From Sulfurovum sp. (GTDB lineage Bacteria; Campylobacterota; Campylobacteria; Campylobacterales; Sulfurovaceae), in the NCBI GenBank assembly GCA_015663065.1, contig DQSX01000166.1, positions 1 to 35,669 on the forward strand: DNA of 35,669 nucleotides, in the 5' to 3' direction. Below the pieces are notes generated by a model, which did no database searches, was not told the origin of the DNA, and saw nothing but the letters and a program-made list of their open reading frames with translations. Within the stretch, counting starts at the first letter, position 1. Every line of letters begins with the position of its first letter. A program made the position numbers and the translations under genes. Shown one piece after another: positions 23,759-32,628 of this stretch.

Positions 23759-25732
23759 TTACTGTCCTGCTTCCTGACAACAGTTTTTGATCTTATCTAC
23801 AATAGATGGATCTTCAAGTGTAGAAGTATCTTGCGTGATCTCTTCACCTTTTGCAAGTGCTCTTAAAATACGTCTCATAATCTTACCGGATCTTGTTTTT
23901 GGAAGATCAGGAACAAAGATCATATCATCACAAAGGGCAATATTTCCGATCTCTTTTTTAATGATCTGATTGATCTCTTTGATCGTCTCAACTTCATCTG
24001 CTATGTCATCTTTATGTGCTACAGGTACTGACTTGAGCACGATATAAGCAAAGATCCCTTCACCTTTGAGCGGGTGAGGTTTACCTACAACGGCAACAGC
24101 AGCGACATTGCTGTGCTTCTTGATGGCTGCTTCAACTTCTGCTGTTCCCATACGGTGTCCTGACACGTTTATGACATCATCTGTACGACCTGTGATCGTG
24201 ATGTAACCATTTTCACCATACACAGCACCGTCCCCTGTAAAGTATACAGCTTTACCATCTTTTACCACATCACCAAAATAAGAGGATTTGTAACGCTCTT
24301 CATCACCCCATACACCGCGGATCTGTGACGGCCAAGGGCGTGTTATACACATAAATCCACTCTCACCCTCTCCAACTTTGTCACCTGTTTCAGGGTCAAG
24401 GATCTCAGCCATGATACCCGGCAATGGCAGTGTTGCACATGCAGGCTTGATCGGTGTGGCACCAGGAAGAGGAGAGACAATGTGTCCCCCTGTCTCTGTT
24501 TGCCAATAGGTATCTACAATGGCACATTTTGAATTTCCAACTTCTTCATAATACCATTTCCATGCAGGAGGATCGATAGGCTCACCCACTGTTCCAAGTA
24601 CTTTTAGAGAAGAAAGGTCATATTTTGCCGGCTCATCTTCACCCATTTTGTGCAGTACGCGTATGGCAGTTGGTGCAGTGTAGAACTGGTTGATCCTATG
24701 CTCTTCTACCATTTTCCAAGGACGTCCTGCATCCGGATAGGTAATTACACCTTCGAACATTACTGTCGTAGCACCCATTGCAAGCGGTCCATACACAATG
24801 TAGGTATGTCCTGTGATCCAACCCACATCGGCTGTACACCAGTACGTATCATTCTCTTTTACATCAAAGACCCATTCCATGGTCATCTGCGCCCATAAAA
24901 TGTATCCTGCAGAGTTGTGCTGTACCCCTTTTGGCTTACCTGTACTTCCGGAAGTATAAAGTAGGAAAAGCGGGTCTTCACTCTCCATAGGTTCTGCTTC
25001 ACATTTACCTGATTTACTCTTAATGAGTTCATTGTATGAGTAGTCACGTCCTGCTTCCCAGGTTACATCTTCACCATTTCTCTCTACCACCAATACTTTT
25101 TTGACCGGTGTCTCCCCTGTTAACGCTGCATCTACCACAGGCTTCAACATATACGGTTTCGTTTTTCTATACGCACCATCTGCGGTAATGACCACTTTTG
25201 CCTCAGCATCTTCAATTCTGTCACGAAGAGCTTCAGAAGAGAACCCGCCAAAGACAATAGAGTGGATCGCACCGATACGTGCACAAGCCAACATTGCATA
25301 CGCAGCTTCAGGGATCATTGGCATATAAATGACTACTCTGTCACCTTTTTTTACATCAAAATCTTCTTTAAGAAGGTTGGCAAACTTGTTTACATTGTAA
25401 AAAAGATCCAGATAGGTAATAACCTGCTTGTCACCTCTGTCACCCTCAAAGATGATGGCCGCTTTGTTTTTACGTGTGTCCAGGTGACGGTCAATACACT
25501 GCTGTGCTACATTGAGTTGACCACCGTCAAACCATTTGACGAACGGTGCATTCGATTCATCAAGTACTGTGTCAAAAGGTTTTAACCAATCAATTTTCTC
25601 ATTGGCATACTCAGCCCAAAAACCTTCATAATCATCCGTAGATTTTTTGACTAAAGCGTGGTACTCATCCATACTTTTAATTCTTGCATCTTTTGCAAAC
25701 TCAGGGTTTGGTTGATAAATATCGTTTAACAT
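23759..25732 (-). CDS. acs: Acetyl-CoA synthetase (AMP-forming)
   Basis: Acs activates acetate to acetyl-CoA with ATP and CoA in the cytoplasm. At 657 residues it is full length. Motifs in order are YTSGSTGKPKG (phosphate loop), YWQTETGG, TGDGAVYGENGYITITGR (hinge) and PKTRSGKIMRR, whose lysine is the site controlled by acetylation in well-studied Acs proteins. A good AAGGAA site precedes the ATG. It is the last gene of the minus-strand acetate region, with 148 bases separating it from the exonuclease gene, so it may have its own promoter there. Confidence 0.97.
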   Translation of the reverse strand: MLNDIYQPNPEFAKDARIKSMDEYHALVKKSTDDYEGFWAEYANEKIDWLKPFDTVLDESNAPFVKWFDGGQLNVAQQCIDRHLDTRKNKAAIIFEGDRGDKQVITYLDLFYNVNKFANLLKEDFDVKKGDRVVIYMPMIPEAAYAMLACARIGAIHSIVFGGFSSEALRDRIEDAEAKVVITADGAYRKTKPYMLKPVVDAALTGETPVKKVLVVERNGEDVTWEAGRDYSYNELIKSKSGKCEAEPMESEDPLFLLYTSGSTGKPKGVQHNSAGYILWAQMTMEWVFDVKENDTYWCTADVGWITGHTYIVYGPLAMGATTVMFEGVITYPDAGRPWKMVEEHRINQFYTAPTAIRVLHKMGEDEPAKYDLSSLKVLGTVGEPIDPPAWKWYYEEVGNSKCAIVDTYWQTETGGHIVSPLPGATPIKPACATLPLPGIMAEILDPETGDKVGEGESGFMCITRPWPSQIRGVWGDEERYKSSYFGDVVKDGKAVYFTGDGAVYGENGYITITGRTDDVINVSGHRMGTAEVEAAIKKHSNVAAVAVVGKPHPLKGEGIFAYIVLKSVPVAHKDDIADEVETIKEINQIIKKEIGNIALCDDMIFVPDLPKTRSGKIMRRILRALAKGEEITQDTSTLEDPSIVDKIKNCCQEAGQ

Positions 25733-25823
25733 TTTGTTCCTTTGTATATATGTATATTATTACGTTTATTTTAACATATTGTTTTAGAGAAAGGGAGTAA
25801 ATTCAAACAAGTTTTTTAAATAA

Positions 25824-25836
25824 GACTAAATTAGTC
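25824..25836. promoter_or_regulatory. 13-bp perfect dyad upstream of acs
   Basis: GACTAAATTAGTC is a perfect 6-1-6 dyad about 92 bases upstream of the acs start codon, in the AT-rich gap between acs and the exonuclease gene. It could be an operator for acs. It lacks a T-run and has a loop of one base, so it is not a terminator. Confidence 0.3.
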
Positions 25837-25880
25837 CTATTAGTTACAGGCTATGCTATTTACTACCCACAGTACTTGGT

Positions 25881-26504
25881 TTAATCGATCTTATTAATTA
25901 TTGGTTTCCCCTTTAATTTAAGATACATCATCGCTGTCATGACTGCATCATTCAATGCATCATGCGCCTGAAGTTTCGGCAGAGCCAGATCTTCCAGGAT
26001 CGTATCGAACCTAAGGTCAATATTGCCCTGAGGTATTCTCGCTATTTTTTTATCGTAATAGATGGCAGAGACTTCCTCCTTTTTGTTAGGTAAAGTAATA
26101 CCCAGCATGGGCTTGATATACTTGTTTATCATCGCCACATCAAACTCCAGATAATACCCCACCAGCGTTCTGTTGCCAATATAATGTAAAAAAGTCTCAA
26201 TGGCCTCTTCTACGGGTATAGCATTTTCAAGATCACAATGCCGTATCTGATGGATCATGATACTCTCAGGGTTTATCTGCTTTTTCTGCTCTACAAACAG
26301 GTGTAACGCTTCATTGGTCAATACTTTATTGCCTTTTACTTTGACCGCACCTATGGAGATGATCTCATCTTTTTTAGGGTTCAATCCTGTAGTTTCACAG
26401 TCAAAAACAACAATTTCATCACTTTCTGACAGATCAAATAAAAAAGAGAACCTTTCATCTTTAAGATGTTTACGATTCCAGTTTTCTATTAGCCTGCTAA
26501 ACAT
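25881..26504 (-). CDS. DnaQ-like 3'-5' exonuclease
   Basis: This 207-residue protein of the DEDDh exonuclease family, like the epsilon subunit of DNA polymerase III, has VVFDCETTGLNP (Exo I), an Exo II segment around LVGYYLEFDVAMI, and HDALNDAVMTA (Exo III). In V. cholerae and pseudomonads a protein like this, together with a DUF294 protein, lies between acs and an acetate transporter, so the neighbours matter more than the replication link. Its role there is not established. It begins 12 bases after the DUF294 gene and is probably co-transcribed with it. Confidence 0.9.
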   Translation of the reverse strand: MFSRLIENWNRKHLKDERFSFLFDLSESDEIVVFDCETTGLNPKKDEIISIGAVKVKGNKVLTNEALHLFVEQKKQINPESIMIHQIRHCDLENAIPVEEAIETFLHYIGNRTLVGYYLEFDVAMINKYIKPMLGITLPNKKEEVSAIYYDKKIARIPQGNIDLRFDTILEDLALPKLQAHDALNDAVMTAMMYLKLKGKPIINKID

Positions 26505-26516
26505 ATTGATCCTTAC

Positions 26517-28343
26517 CTAAGAAACCATCGAGAGATGAAAGTGATAACTTACTACTTTTTTAAAGTTCTCAACCGTCTTTAGTGCCTCTTTAAGCGTATC
26601 TCTTTCAAGTTTACCCAAAGTTCTTAAACAGATGTAGTTATCTAGCTCTTTTTTGGCTTCAAGTTTCTCAAGCTGTGCATGCAGTCTCAGGCTATTAAGC
26701 ACTTCAAGCGTCTCAAGAAGATCATGGGCATCTTCTTTGTTCATATACCCAACGTCATTCAGTGCTTTGATACGCTCGGTAGTGTTGGTCTTGGTAATGC
26801 CGTGCTCCAGTGCCAAAGCTCTGACACCGTGCACAATGGCAAAGAGTGCACCTTTTTTAATGTCTATTTCATCTTTATGTGCTTTGTCGGCAGCTATGAA
26901 ACGTGAAAAAAGGCCCAGGGGAGACTCAAAACTCTCAATGGACCTTGCAAAGTACGGTAAAAACTCTTTATGCTCTTTCACTTTGCTCATAAGGTACGTT
27001 CTCAATGTTTTAAAGAGGTCAATATTCCCGGCAACCGCATAAGTATCGAAGAGAATGGCCATATTCATCAAACCCTTATAATCCGGCGCTGTGACCCAGG
27101 AAGCAATATCTTTTTTGTACGCTGTAACCTGCTTTGACCATTGTGGGTTAATGACCATCACATTGCCTTTACATCTTGGGTAACCAATGGCATCAAGTAC
27201 TTCTATGAATTTAAGCGTCATCTCCTCTTTCTCTTCAGGCTCAAAGCCATCTTCAAAAATGAGTGCATTGTCCTGGTCAGTACGCAGTATCTGCTCTCCA
27301 CGCCCTTCTGATCCCAAAAGAACTAAAGTACAGTGATCATGCCAGGATTTCGGGAAGACAAAAGTAAAGAGCTTCGCATACATTTTTTTATGTATTTCTG
27401 AAACCATTTTTGCAATATAACGGCTTTTCACCCCTCTTGAATGAAGAAGTGTCACCATAACATCTACTCTCTTTGCAGCCTCTATCACCTCTTCAATATT
27501 TTCTGCCCTCTCCATCTGCACAGAGATAAGATGAGACTGGTGGGAAAGAGAGGAGAGCAGATCACTCAGTTCAAGGATACCGATGACTTTTTCATTCTCA
27601 TTGACAACAGGCAAATGTTTGATGTTGTGTTCTGTCATGAGCAAAAGGACATTAAAAAGCAGTTCATCTTCTTCTGTGGAGATGAGCGGGTACGATTGTA
27701 TTTGGGAGATAGTGACGAGTGCATCTTCCTCTTTATGTAAAATATAATAGCGCAGGTCAGCATCGGTCACAATACCGTAACCAAACTCATTTTCCACAAT
27801 GATCGCAGCAGCACGTGAGTTTTCAAGTTTTTTCAATGCATCAAGTATGGGCATATCAGCATCTACAATGCACACCGAATGCAATATATTTTCATCTACC
27901 CTTGCGACCATCATTTCTGCAGATTTCATGTTGTTCTTTTTCTCTTTCATGAAGGCCATACGTTCCATAATAGTGGAGAGAAAGTAGGTTTTAAACTCTT
28001 TATTTTTTTTGCTGATATCTAAAAATACTTCTGCAGGTATTTCGTAACATATGAGTTCCTGGGTAACCACATATCTGTCTTTGGAACCTTTGTTTCGTAT
28101 GAGTTCTATGGCAGCAAAAACATCATAGTTCTGATAGACATCCGTAAGGTCTTCACCCTCTTTGGCTTTGACAATACCTTTAATGACCACATAGACATTT
28201 TCAGGTACCGTCTTCTCTTCTATAAGAACCGTATCCTGAGGATAATAAGCAATTTGTGAGGATGCTTCTATGGTTTTGAAGGTAGCATCGTCCAAAAGTG
28301 AAAAAGGTAAATGTGTTTTTAAATTATCCAATAATGCGATCAA
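26517..28343 (-). CDS. cNMP-binding / CBS / DUF294 nucleotidyltransferase-like protein
   Basis: This 608-residue cytoplasmic protein has four parts. A cyclic-nucleotide-binding-like domain covers about residues 10-130. A CBS pair follows (about 155-275), then a DUF294 nucleotidyltransferase-like domain with LLGSEGRGEQILRTDQDNAL (GS...D-x-D type site), and an alpha-helical DUF294 C-terminal domain. This resembles GlnD-like signalling enzymes and is known beside actP and acs in other Proteobacteria. It probably senses adenylates and modifies an unknown target. No ATG fits. The TTG at 28343 has AGAGGA exactly 6 bases upstream and is preferred to a TTG at 28406, which lies inside the terminator-like stem. 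Confidence 0.88.
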   Translation of the reverse strand: MIALLDNLKTHLPFSLLDDATFKTIEASSQIAYYPQDTVLIEEKTVPENVYVVIKGIVKAKEGEDLTDVYQNYDVFAAIELIRNKGSKDRYVVTQELICYEIPAEVFLDISKKNKEFKTYFLSTIMERMAFMKEKKNNMKSAEMMVARVDENILHSVCIVDADMPILDALKKLENSRAAAIIVENEFGYGIVTDADLRYYILHKEEDALVTISQIQSYPLISTEEDELLFNVLLLMTEHNIKHLPVVNENEKVIGILELSDLLSSLSHQSHLISVQMERAENIEEVIEAAKRVDVMVTLLHSRGVKSRYIAKMVSEIHKKMYAKLFTFVFPKSWHDHCTLVLLGSEGRGEQILRTDQDNALIFEDGFEPEEKEEMTLKFIEVLDAIGYPRCKGNVMVINPQWSKQVTAYKKDIASWVTAPDYKGLMNMAILFDTYAVAGNIDLFKTLRTYLMSKVKEHKEFLPYFARSIESFESPLGLFSRFIAADKAHKDEIDIKKGALFAIVHGVRALALEHGITKTNTTERIKALNDVGYMNKEDAHDLLETLEVLNSLRLHAQLEKLEAKKELDNYICLRTLGKLERDTLKEALKTVENFKKVVSYHFHLSMVS

Positions 28344-28404
28344 TATTATTCCTCTACTATGAATGATTTGGCCAATCCAGGGTAGTGGACTGGTCAAAGC
28401 ATTC

Positions 28405-28428
28405 AAACAGGGTCCAAAGACCCTGTTT
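28405..28428. terminator. Perfect 10-bp hairpin between actP and the DUF294 gene
   Basis: AAACAGGGTC (28405-28414) and GACCCTGTTT (28419-28428) are perfect inverted copies around a CAAA loop, 16 bases after the actP stop. On the minus strand only three T residues follow the stem, so termination is probably partial and would lower expression of the DUF294 and exonuclease genes relative to actP. On the plus strand a T-rich stretch follows, but there is no plus-strand gene to end. Confidence 0.6.
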
Positions 28429-28444
28429 AAACTTTTTGTTGCCT

Positions 28445-30124
28445 TTAGTGCTCAGATGCACCTTCTGCACCAATACCAGTTTGTGATCTGATATCCTGTG
28501 CTTCAAAGGCTTCGATCTCTTTCGCCGCAGCATCACTCTTATCTGTGATCGAGAAGAACCAGATAGCTATGAAGGCTACTGTTACCGAGAACAATGCCGG
28601 GTATTTGTAAGGGAAGATAGCTTCTGCATTTCCAAAGATCTGTACCCAGACGATCGGTCCGAGGATAACAAGCAGGATCGCTGTTCCAAGTCCAAGACTA
28701 CCACCGATAACCGCACCCCTTGTAGTGAGTTTACTCCAAAACATAGAAAGGAACAATACCGGGAAGTTGGCAGATGCCGCAATAGCGAACGCCAAACCAA
28801 CCACAAAGGCAATGTTCTGCTGCTCAAATGCAATACCAAGTAAGACAGAAAGGATCCCAAGTGCTACAGTTGCAATTTTGGAAACTCTCATCTCTTTGGC
28901 TTCATCTACTTCTCCATGTTTATTGAACACGTTCGCATACAAGTCATGTGAAATGGCTGATGCACCGGCCAATGTAAGACCGGAAACAACCGCAAGGATC
29001 GTTGCAAAAGCAACAGCAGAGATGAACCCTAAGAAGAAGTTACCACCCACTGCATGAGACAGGTGGATCGCTGCCATGTTCTTACCGCCAAGTATCGGAG
29101 ATCCGCCAGAGATCGCTTGTTTCGCAAGGTCTAGGTATTCAGGGTTATTAAGCACCATGATGATCGCACCAAAACCGATGATGAATGTCAGGATGTAGAA
29201 GTAACCAATGAAACCAGTAGCATAAAATACAGACTTTCTTGCCTCTTTCGCATCAGAAACCGTAAAGAATCTCATAAGAATGTGAGGAAGACCCGCTGTA
29301 CCGAACATAAGAGCAACACCAAGTGAAATGGCTGAAATCGGGTCAGAGACCAATCCACCAGGAGCCATGATCGCTTCGCCTTTGCCGTGTACTTCGATCG
29401 CTGCCGTGAACATTGCATCAAGAGAGAATCCAAAGTGACTCATCACTGCCAATGCCATAAATGTAGCACCCGAAAGCAGAAGGATCGCTTTAATGATCTG
29501 AACCCATGTTGTAGCAAGCATACCACCGAATGTCACATAAAGGATCATCAGTGTACCCACAAGAACAACCGCCAACTCATACGGAAGACCGAAAAGAAGT
29601 TGGATAAGCTTACCTGCACCAACCATCTGAGCGATCAGATACAGGATAACCGTTGCAATAGAACCAAAAGCAGCCAGTGTTCTGATAGGCGTTTGCTTAA
29701 GTCTATACGCTGCAACATCTGCAAAGGTATATTTACCAAGGTTTCTCAATCTCTCAGAGATCAGGAAAAGAATGATCGGCCAACCGACAAGGAAACCGAT
29801 AGAGTAAATAAGACCATCATAACCGGCAAGATAAACAAGTCCGGAAATACCAAGGAAAGATGCCGCTGACATGTAGTCACCCGCGATCGCCATACCATTT
29901 TGGAAACCTGTGATCCCGCCACCCGCAGTGTAGAAATCTTTTGCTGTTTTTGTTCTTTTTGAAGCCCAGTAAGTAATACCCAATGTACCTGCAACAAAAA
30001 TAAGGAACATGATAATAGCAGAGATGTTTAGAGGCTGTTTTTGAACTTCGCCCTCTATGGCACCTGCTGCAAATGCACCTACAGTAAGCAATAACGGTAA
30101 TGTTAATAGTAATAATTTTTTCAT
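28445..30124 (-). CDS. actP: Cation/acetate symporter ActP
   Basis: ActP is a sodium:solute symporter family (SSS) permease that imports acetate and other short carboxylates. At 559 residues it is the expected size. It has an N-terminal signal-like helix (MKKLLLLTLPLLLTVGAFA) and a further dozen or so hydrophobic segments. The family signature region is FYTAGGGITGFQNGMAIAGDYMSAASFLG, of which the DYMSAASFLG core is diagnostic. Its start codon shares one base with the stop of yjcH (TAATG), as in many acetate operons. A hairpin follows the gene. Confidence 0.94.
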   Translation of the reverse strand: MKKLLLLTLPLLLTVGAFAAGAIEGEVQKQPLNISAIIMFLIFVAGTLGITYWASKRTKTAKDFYTAGGGITGFQNGMAIAGDYMSAASFLGISGLVYLAGYDGLIYSIGFLVGWPIILFLISERLRNLGKYTFADVAAYRLKQTPIRTLAAFGSIATVILYLIAQMVGAGKLIQLLFGLPYELAVVLVGTLMILYVTFGGMLATTWVQIIKAILLLSGATFMALAVMSHFGFSLDAMFTAAIEVHGKGEAIMAPGGLVSDPISAISLGVALMFGTAGLPHILMRFFTVSDAKEARKSVFYATGFIGYFYILTFIIGFGAIIMVLNNPEYLDLAKQAISGGSPILGGKNMAAIHLSHAVGGNFFLGFISAVAFATILAVVSGLTLAGASAISHDLYANVFNKHGEVDEAKEMRVSKIATVALGILSVLLGIAFEQQNIAFVVGLAFAIAASANFPVLFLSMFWSKLTTRGAVIGGSLGLGTAILLVILGPIVWVQIFGNAEAIFPYKYPALFSVTVAFIAIWFFSITDKSDAAAKEIEAFEAQDIRSQTGIGAEGASEH

Positions 30125-30438
30125 TATGCTATGTCTCCCAATTCTTCTCTTACTTCTCTTGTCAGTTCATCAAACTCACCGTTTGCTCTTCTAACATAAA
30201 TACCTGCCAATACAAAGGCAATGAAAATAATGGCAATTCCTATAGGAATACCTATCGTCATTACGCCATCACCTATTTTAGTACCTAAGGCTTCTGGATT
30301 AAATGCGATCGTCATAATGAATGCATAATAGACCACCAACATAATGATTGAGAGTGTCCAGGCAAACCTGCTTCTCTCAGACACGAGCTTTTGATATTTC
30401 GGGTTATTTTTAACCTGTTCTATTTGTTCTTTTGTCAT
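30124..30438 (-). CDS. yjcH: DUF485 inner-membrane protein YjcH
   Basis: This 104-residue protein has two membrane helices (about 30-50 and 63-87) and the DUF485 features NPKYQKLVSERSRFAW and AGIYVRRANGEFD. In E. coli yjcH lies between acs and actP; the exact role is unknown, but it probably assists the ActP transporter. It lies 12 bases after the porin gene, so porin, yjcH and actP look like one transcript covering transport across both membranes. Confidence 0.93.
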   Translation of the reverse strand: MTKEQIEQVKNNPKYQKLVSERSRFAWTLSIIMLVVYYAFIMTIAFNPEALGTKIGDGVMTIGIPIGIAIIFIAFVLAGIYVRRANGEFDELTREVREELGDIA

Positions 30439-30450
30439 ACTTTTCCTTTA

Positions 30451-31803
30451 TTAAAAGTTGTAATTTGCAATGATTCTATACTCATCCCAGTCAAGACCTT
30501 CTTTAAAGTCTCTTGGGTAATTTGCTCTTGCTCTGAGACTAAGTCCCTCTACCTGTTCTACTTTGTAAGTAACATCCCAACCAGATTCTGTAGCTTTCCA
30601 TGCGTTATCCGGAACATAAATGTTTCCCAGACCTACATCAAACGAAGCATAGTAAGCAACCGCTTTTACACCATACTCTTTAAGGTTATACACAGCAGCT
30701 ACTTTCCATGCATCTGTATTGGCAAAGAATTGGTGTCTTGTTACCATTCCCTGTGTATATGCCGGCATACCACCCCATGGAGTGATCACGTTTCCACCAG
30801 TATCTGTGTTGCTGTCACCTGTAGTAGAGTAAGCAGCATAGGCTGAAAAATCATTATATACACCGGTGATCTTACCTGCTATATAATTCGTATCTACAGA
30901 ACCTGCTAATCTATCACCGATATCCTGCTCATTAATGTATTGTGCCGAAAGTTTCACTTTTGCAGCTTCATTGACAGCGATCGTGTAATCACCATCCAAA
31001 TAAACAGCATTCAAAATGTCCCAGGCAATGTAGTCCCAGGCTTGTACTTTAAGACCTTCAATACCTGTGTACACAGCAGCAAGTACTGAAACTCCGGATG
31101 TTTCATTGTCAACAAAATTACCGTTTGCATCTTTTGAACCAAGTGCAACCGTACCCATATTTACAAAATCTCCACTCAAGGCTTCTTGCATCCCAAGACC
31201 GTAACCTGAAGTTAGACCAAGTGCACCGCCATTATAGATATTTCCAAAGGTACCTACTGTTTCTCTAAATACATGCCCAGCGATCAACGTAGTATTTTCA
31301 ATATCAGTGTTACTTACAACAACTGATTCGAAAAGGTTTGGCAACATTCTTGCATCATCTGCACCTGCCAATGGCGTATCAAGTCTCATACGACCTGCTT
31401 TGATGTTTGTATTAGAGAATTTATAATTCAAATATGCTTGACCAATAAACGCATAGTTTTCACCACCACGTCCATAAAGTGCAGGATCATATTTTGCCCA
31501 AGTTCCGGCATCCTGTACCGGAGTAATATCATGAATACCCAAGTTAAACGTACCATAGGCTGCAACTGCTGCTGTCAATCCGTTAAAATCAGGTGTCTTA
31601 TAACCAATGTAACCACCTGTTGCCAGTGAGTTACGGTTGTTATTTACAATTCCCATATATGTTCTGTCTATATAAAACGTTCTGGACTGCCCGAAAACCT
31701 CTCCCCAGTCTGCCTCTGCTTCAACCACTGGTGCCGGAGCCAAGTCTCCACCTGCCATGATCATTGTCGATGCTATTACCGATAGCACTAATGTCTTTTT
31801 CAT
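30451..31803 (-). CDS. Outer-membrane porin (OprD-like, Campylobacterota type)
   Basis: This 450-residue protein starts with a signal peptide (MKKTLVLSVIASTMIMAGGD). The rest is a series of alternating beta-strand segments with glycine and aromatic residues, ending YRIIANYNF; the terminal Phe is the mark for outer-membrane insertion. Motifs such as IKAGRMRLDTPLA and a run of ten or more amphipathic strands fit the OprD-like porins of this phylum. A longer frame to 31890 lacks a signal at its start, while the ATG at 31803 has AAGGAA close upstream. Placed first in the yjcH-actP transcript, it should admit acetate or related small acids. Confidence 0.85.
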   Translation of the reverse strand: MKKTLVLSVIASTMIMAGGDLAPAPVVEAEADWGEVFGQSRTFYIDRTYMGIVNNNRNSLATGGYIGYKTPDFNGLTAAVAAYGTFNLGIHDITPVQDAGTWAKYDPALYGRGGENYAFIGQAYLNYKFSNTNIKAGRMRLDTPLAGADDARMLPNLFESVVVSNTDIENTTLIAGHVFRETVGTFGNIYNGGALGLTSGYGLGMQEALSGDFVNMGTVALGSKDANGNFVDNETSGVSVLAAVYTGIEGLKVQAWDYIAWDILNAVYLDGDYTIAVNEAAKVKLSAQYINEQDIGDRLAGSVDTNYIAGKITGVYNDFSAYAAYSTTGDSNTDTGGNVITPWGGMPAYTQGMVTRHQFFANTDAWKVAAVYNLKEYGVKAVAYYASFDVGLGNIYVPDNAWKATESGWDVTYKVEQVEGLSLRARANYPRDFKEGLDWDEYRIIANYNF

Positions 31804-31926
31804 AATTTTTCCTTGTAGTTTTTTACTCTTTAGTATGAAATAGAAAAGTAGCATTAAAATAGCATGTTGTTTTTTACTGAAATTTAGCACATAAAAAAAT
31901 GAAGATGTAGCGTTTGGTTACACAAA

Positions 31927-31945
31927 TATTAACGGTATGTTAATA
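31927..31945. promoter_or_regulatory. 7-bp inverted repeat upstream of the porin
   Basis: TATTAAC (31927-31933) and GTTAATA (31939-31945) form a perfect inverted repeat with a 5-base GGTAT spacer. It sits in the 154-base gap between the response-regulator stop and the porin start, 124 to 142 bases upstream of the porin ATG. It could be the response regulator's binding site or a weak terminator; it lacks a T-run. Confidence 0.35.
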
Positions 31946-31957
31946 AACAGAAGCGTG

Positions 31958-32620
31958 TCAGTAGTGTTTGTTGACCCTGTAGCCAATCCCTTTAAGACTC
32001 TCTACAAGATCCTCTTTCAGTACCTGTCTTACTCTGTGTACTTCGGCCCTGATGGTTGCATTGTCTACCGGTGTATCTTCCCAGACATAATATCTGAGCA
32101 TATCAAAATCAACGATCTTACCAATGTTTGAAGCAAAAAGATGAATGATCTGCGACTGTTTCGGTGTCAGCGACTGTTCAGCACTGTCAAACAGAAGTCT
32201 GGATTTTTCAAGGTCATAGGTATACATCTTAGAGATCTTAACAATGCTTTTAGACTCGACTTTTGCCATTTTAAGCAAACGCTCCATATGTAGTGTAAGC
32301 TCTTTGAGATGAAAAGGTTTTTTCAGGTAGTCATAACAACCCAGCTCATAGGCTTTTGTGATCTGCTCTATCTGGGTAATGGCAGAGATGAAGATAGTTG
32401 GCACGAAGATCTTCTCTTTTTGAAGCTTCTCCAAAAGAGAAAGGCCGTCAATAGTAGGTGTGTTGATGTCAAAAATAAACAGATCATGGGTCATCTGTTT
32501 GGCGTGTTCAAAGGCTTCCTGACCATCTTCAAAAGCATCCACCTCATACCCTGTATCTGTCAGGTACTCAACAATAGCAGACTGCAACATCAATTCATCT
32601 TCAAGTAAAAGGATCTTCAT
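31958..32620 (-). CDS. OmpR/PhoB-family response regulator
   Basis: This 220-residue transcription regulator has an N-terminal receiver domain with the acidic pair (LLLEDE), phospho-acceptor Asp51 (FIFDINTPTIDG) and Lys101 (YLKKPF). The C-terminal winged-helix DNA-binding domain spans about residues 130-218 (LTPKQSQIIHLF...RAEVHRVRQVL...GIGYRVNKHY). It lies 8 bases after the histidine kinase gene, its obvious partner, and directly upstream of the porin, its likely target. Confidence 0.95.
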   Translation of the reverse strand: MKILLLEDELMLQSAIVEYLTDTGYEVDAFEDGQEAFEHAKQMTHDLFIFDINTPTIDGLSLLEKLQKEKIFVPTIFISAITQIEQITKAYELGCYDYLKKPFHLKELTLHMERLLKMAKVESKSIVKISKMYTYDLEKSRLLFDSAEQSLTPKQSQIIHLFASNIGKIVDFDMLRYYVWEDTPVDNATIRAEVHRVRQVLKEDLVESLKGIGYRVNKHY

Positions 32621-32628
32621 CTCTACCC

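Noticed and set aside
23754..23768. Short hairpin AGGAC/GTCCT between the uracil-DNA glycosylase and acs genes as a two-way terminator
   Set aside because: The stem is only 5 bp, lacks a T-run and lies partly inside the acs coding end; chance is a sufficient explanation.
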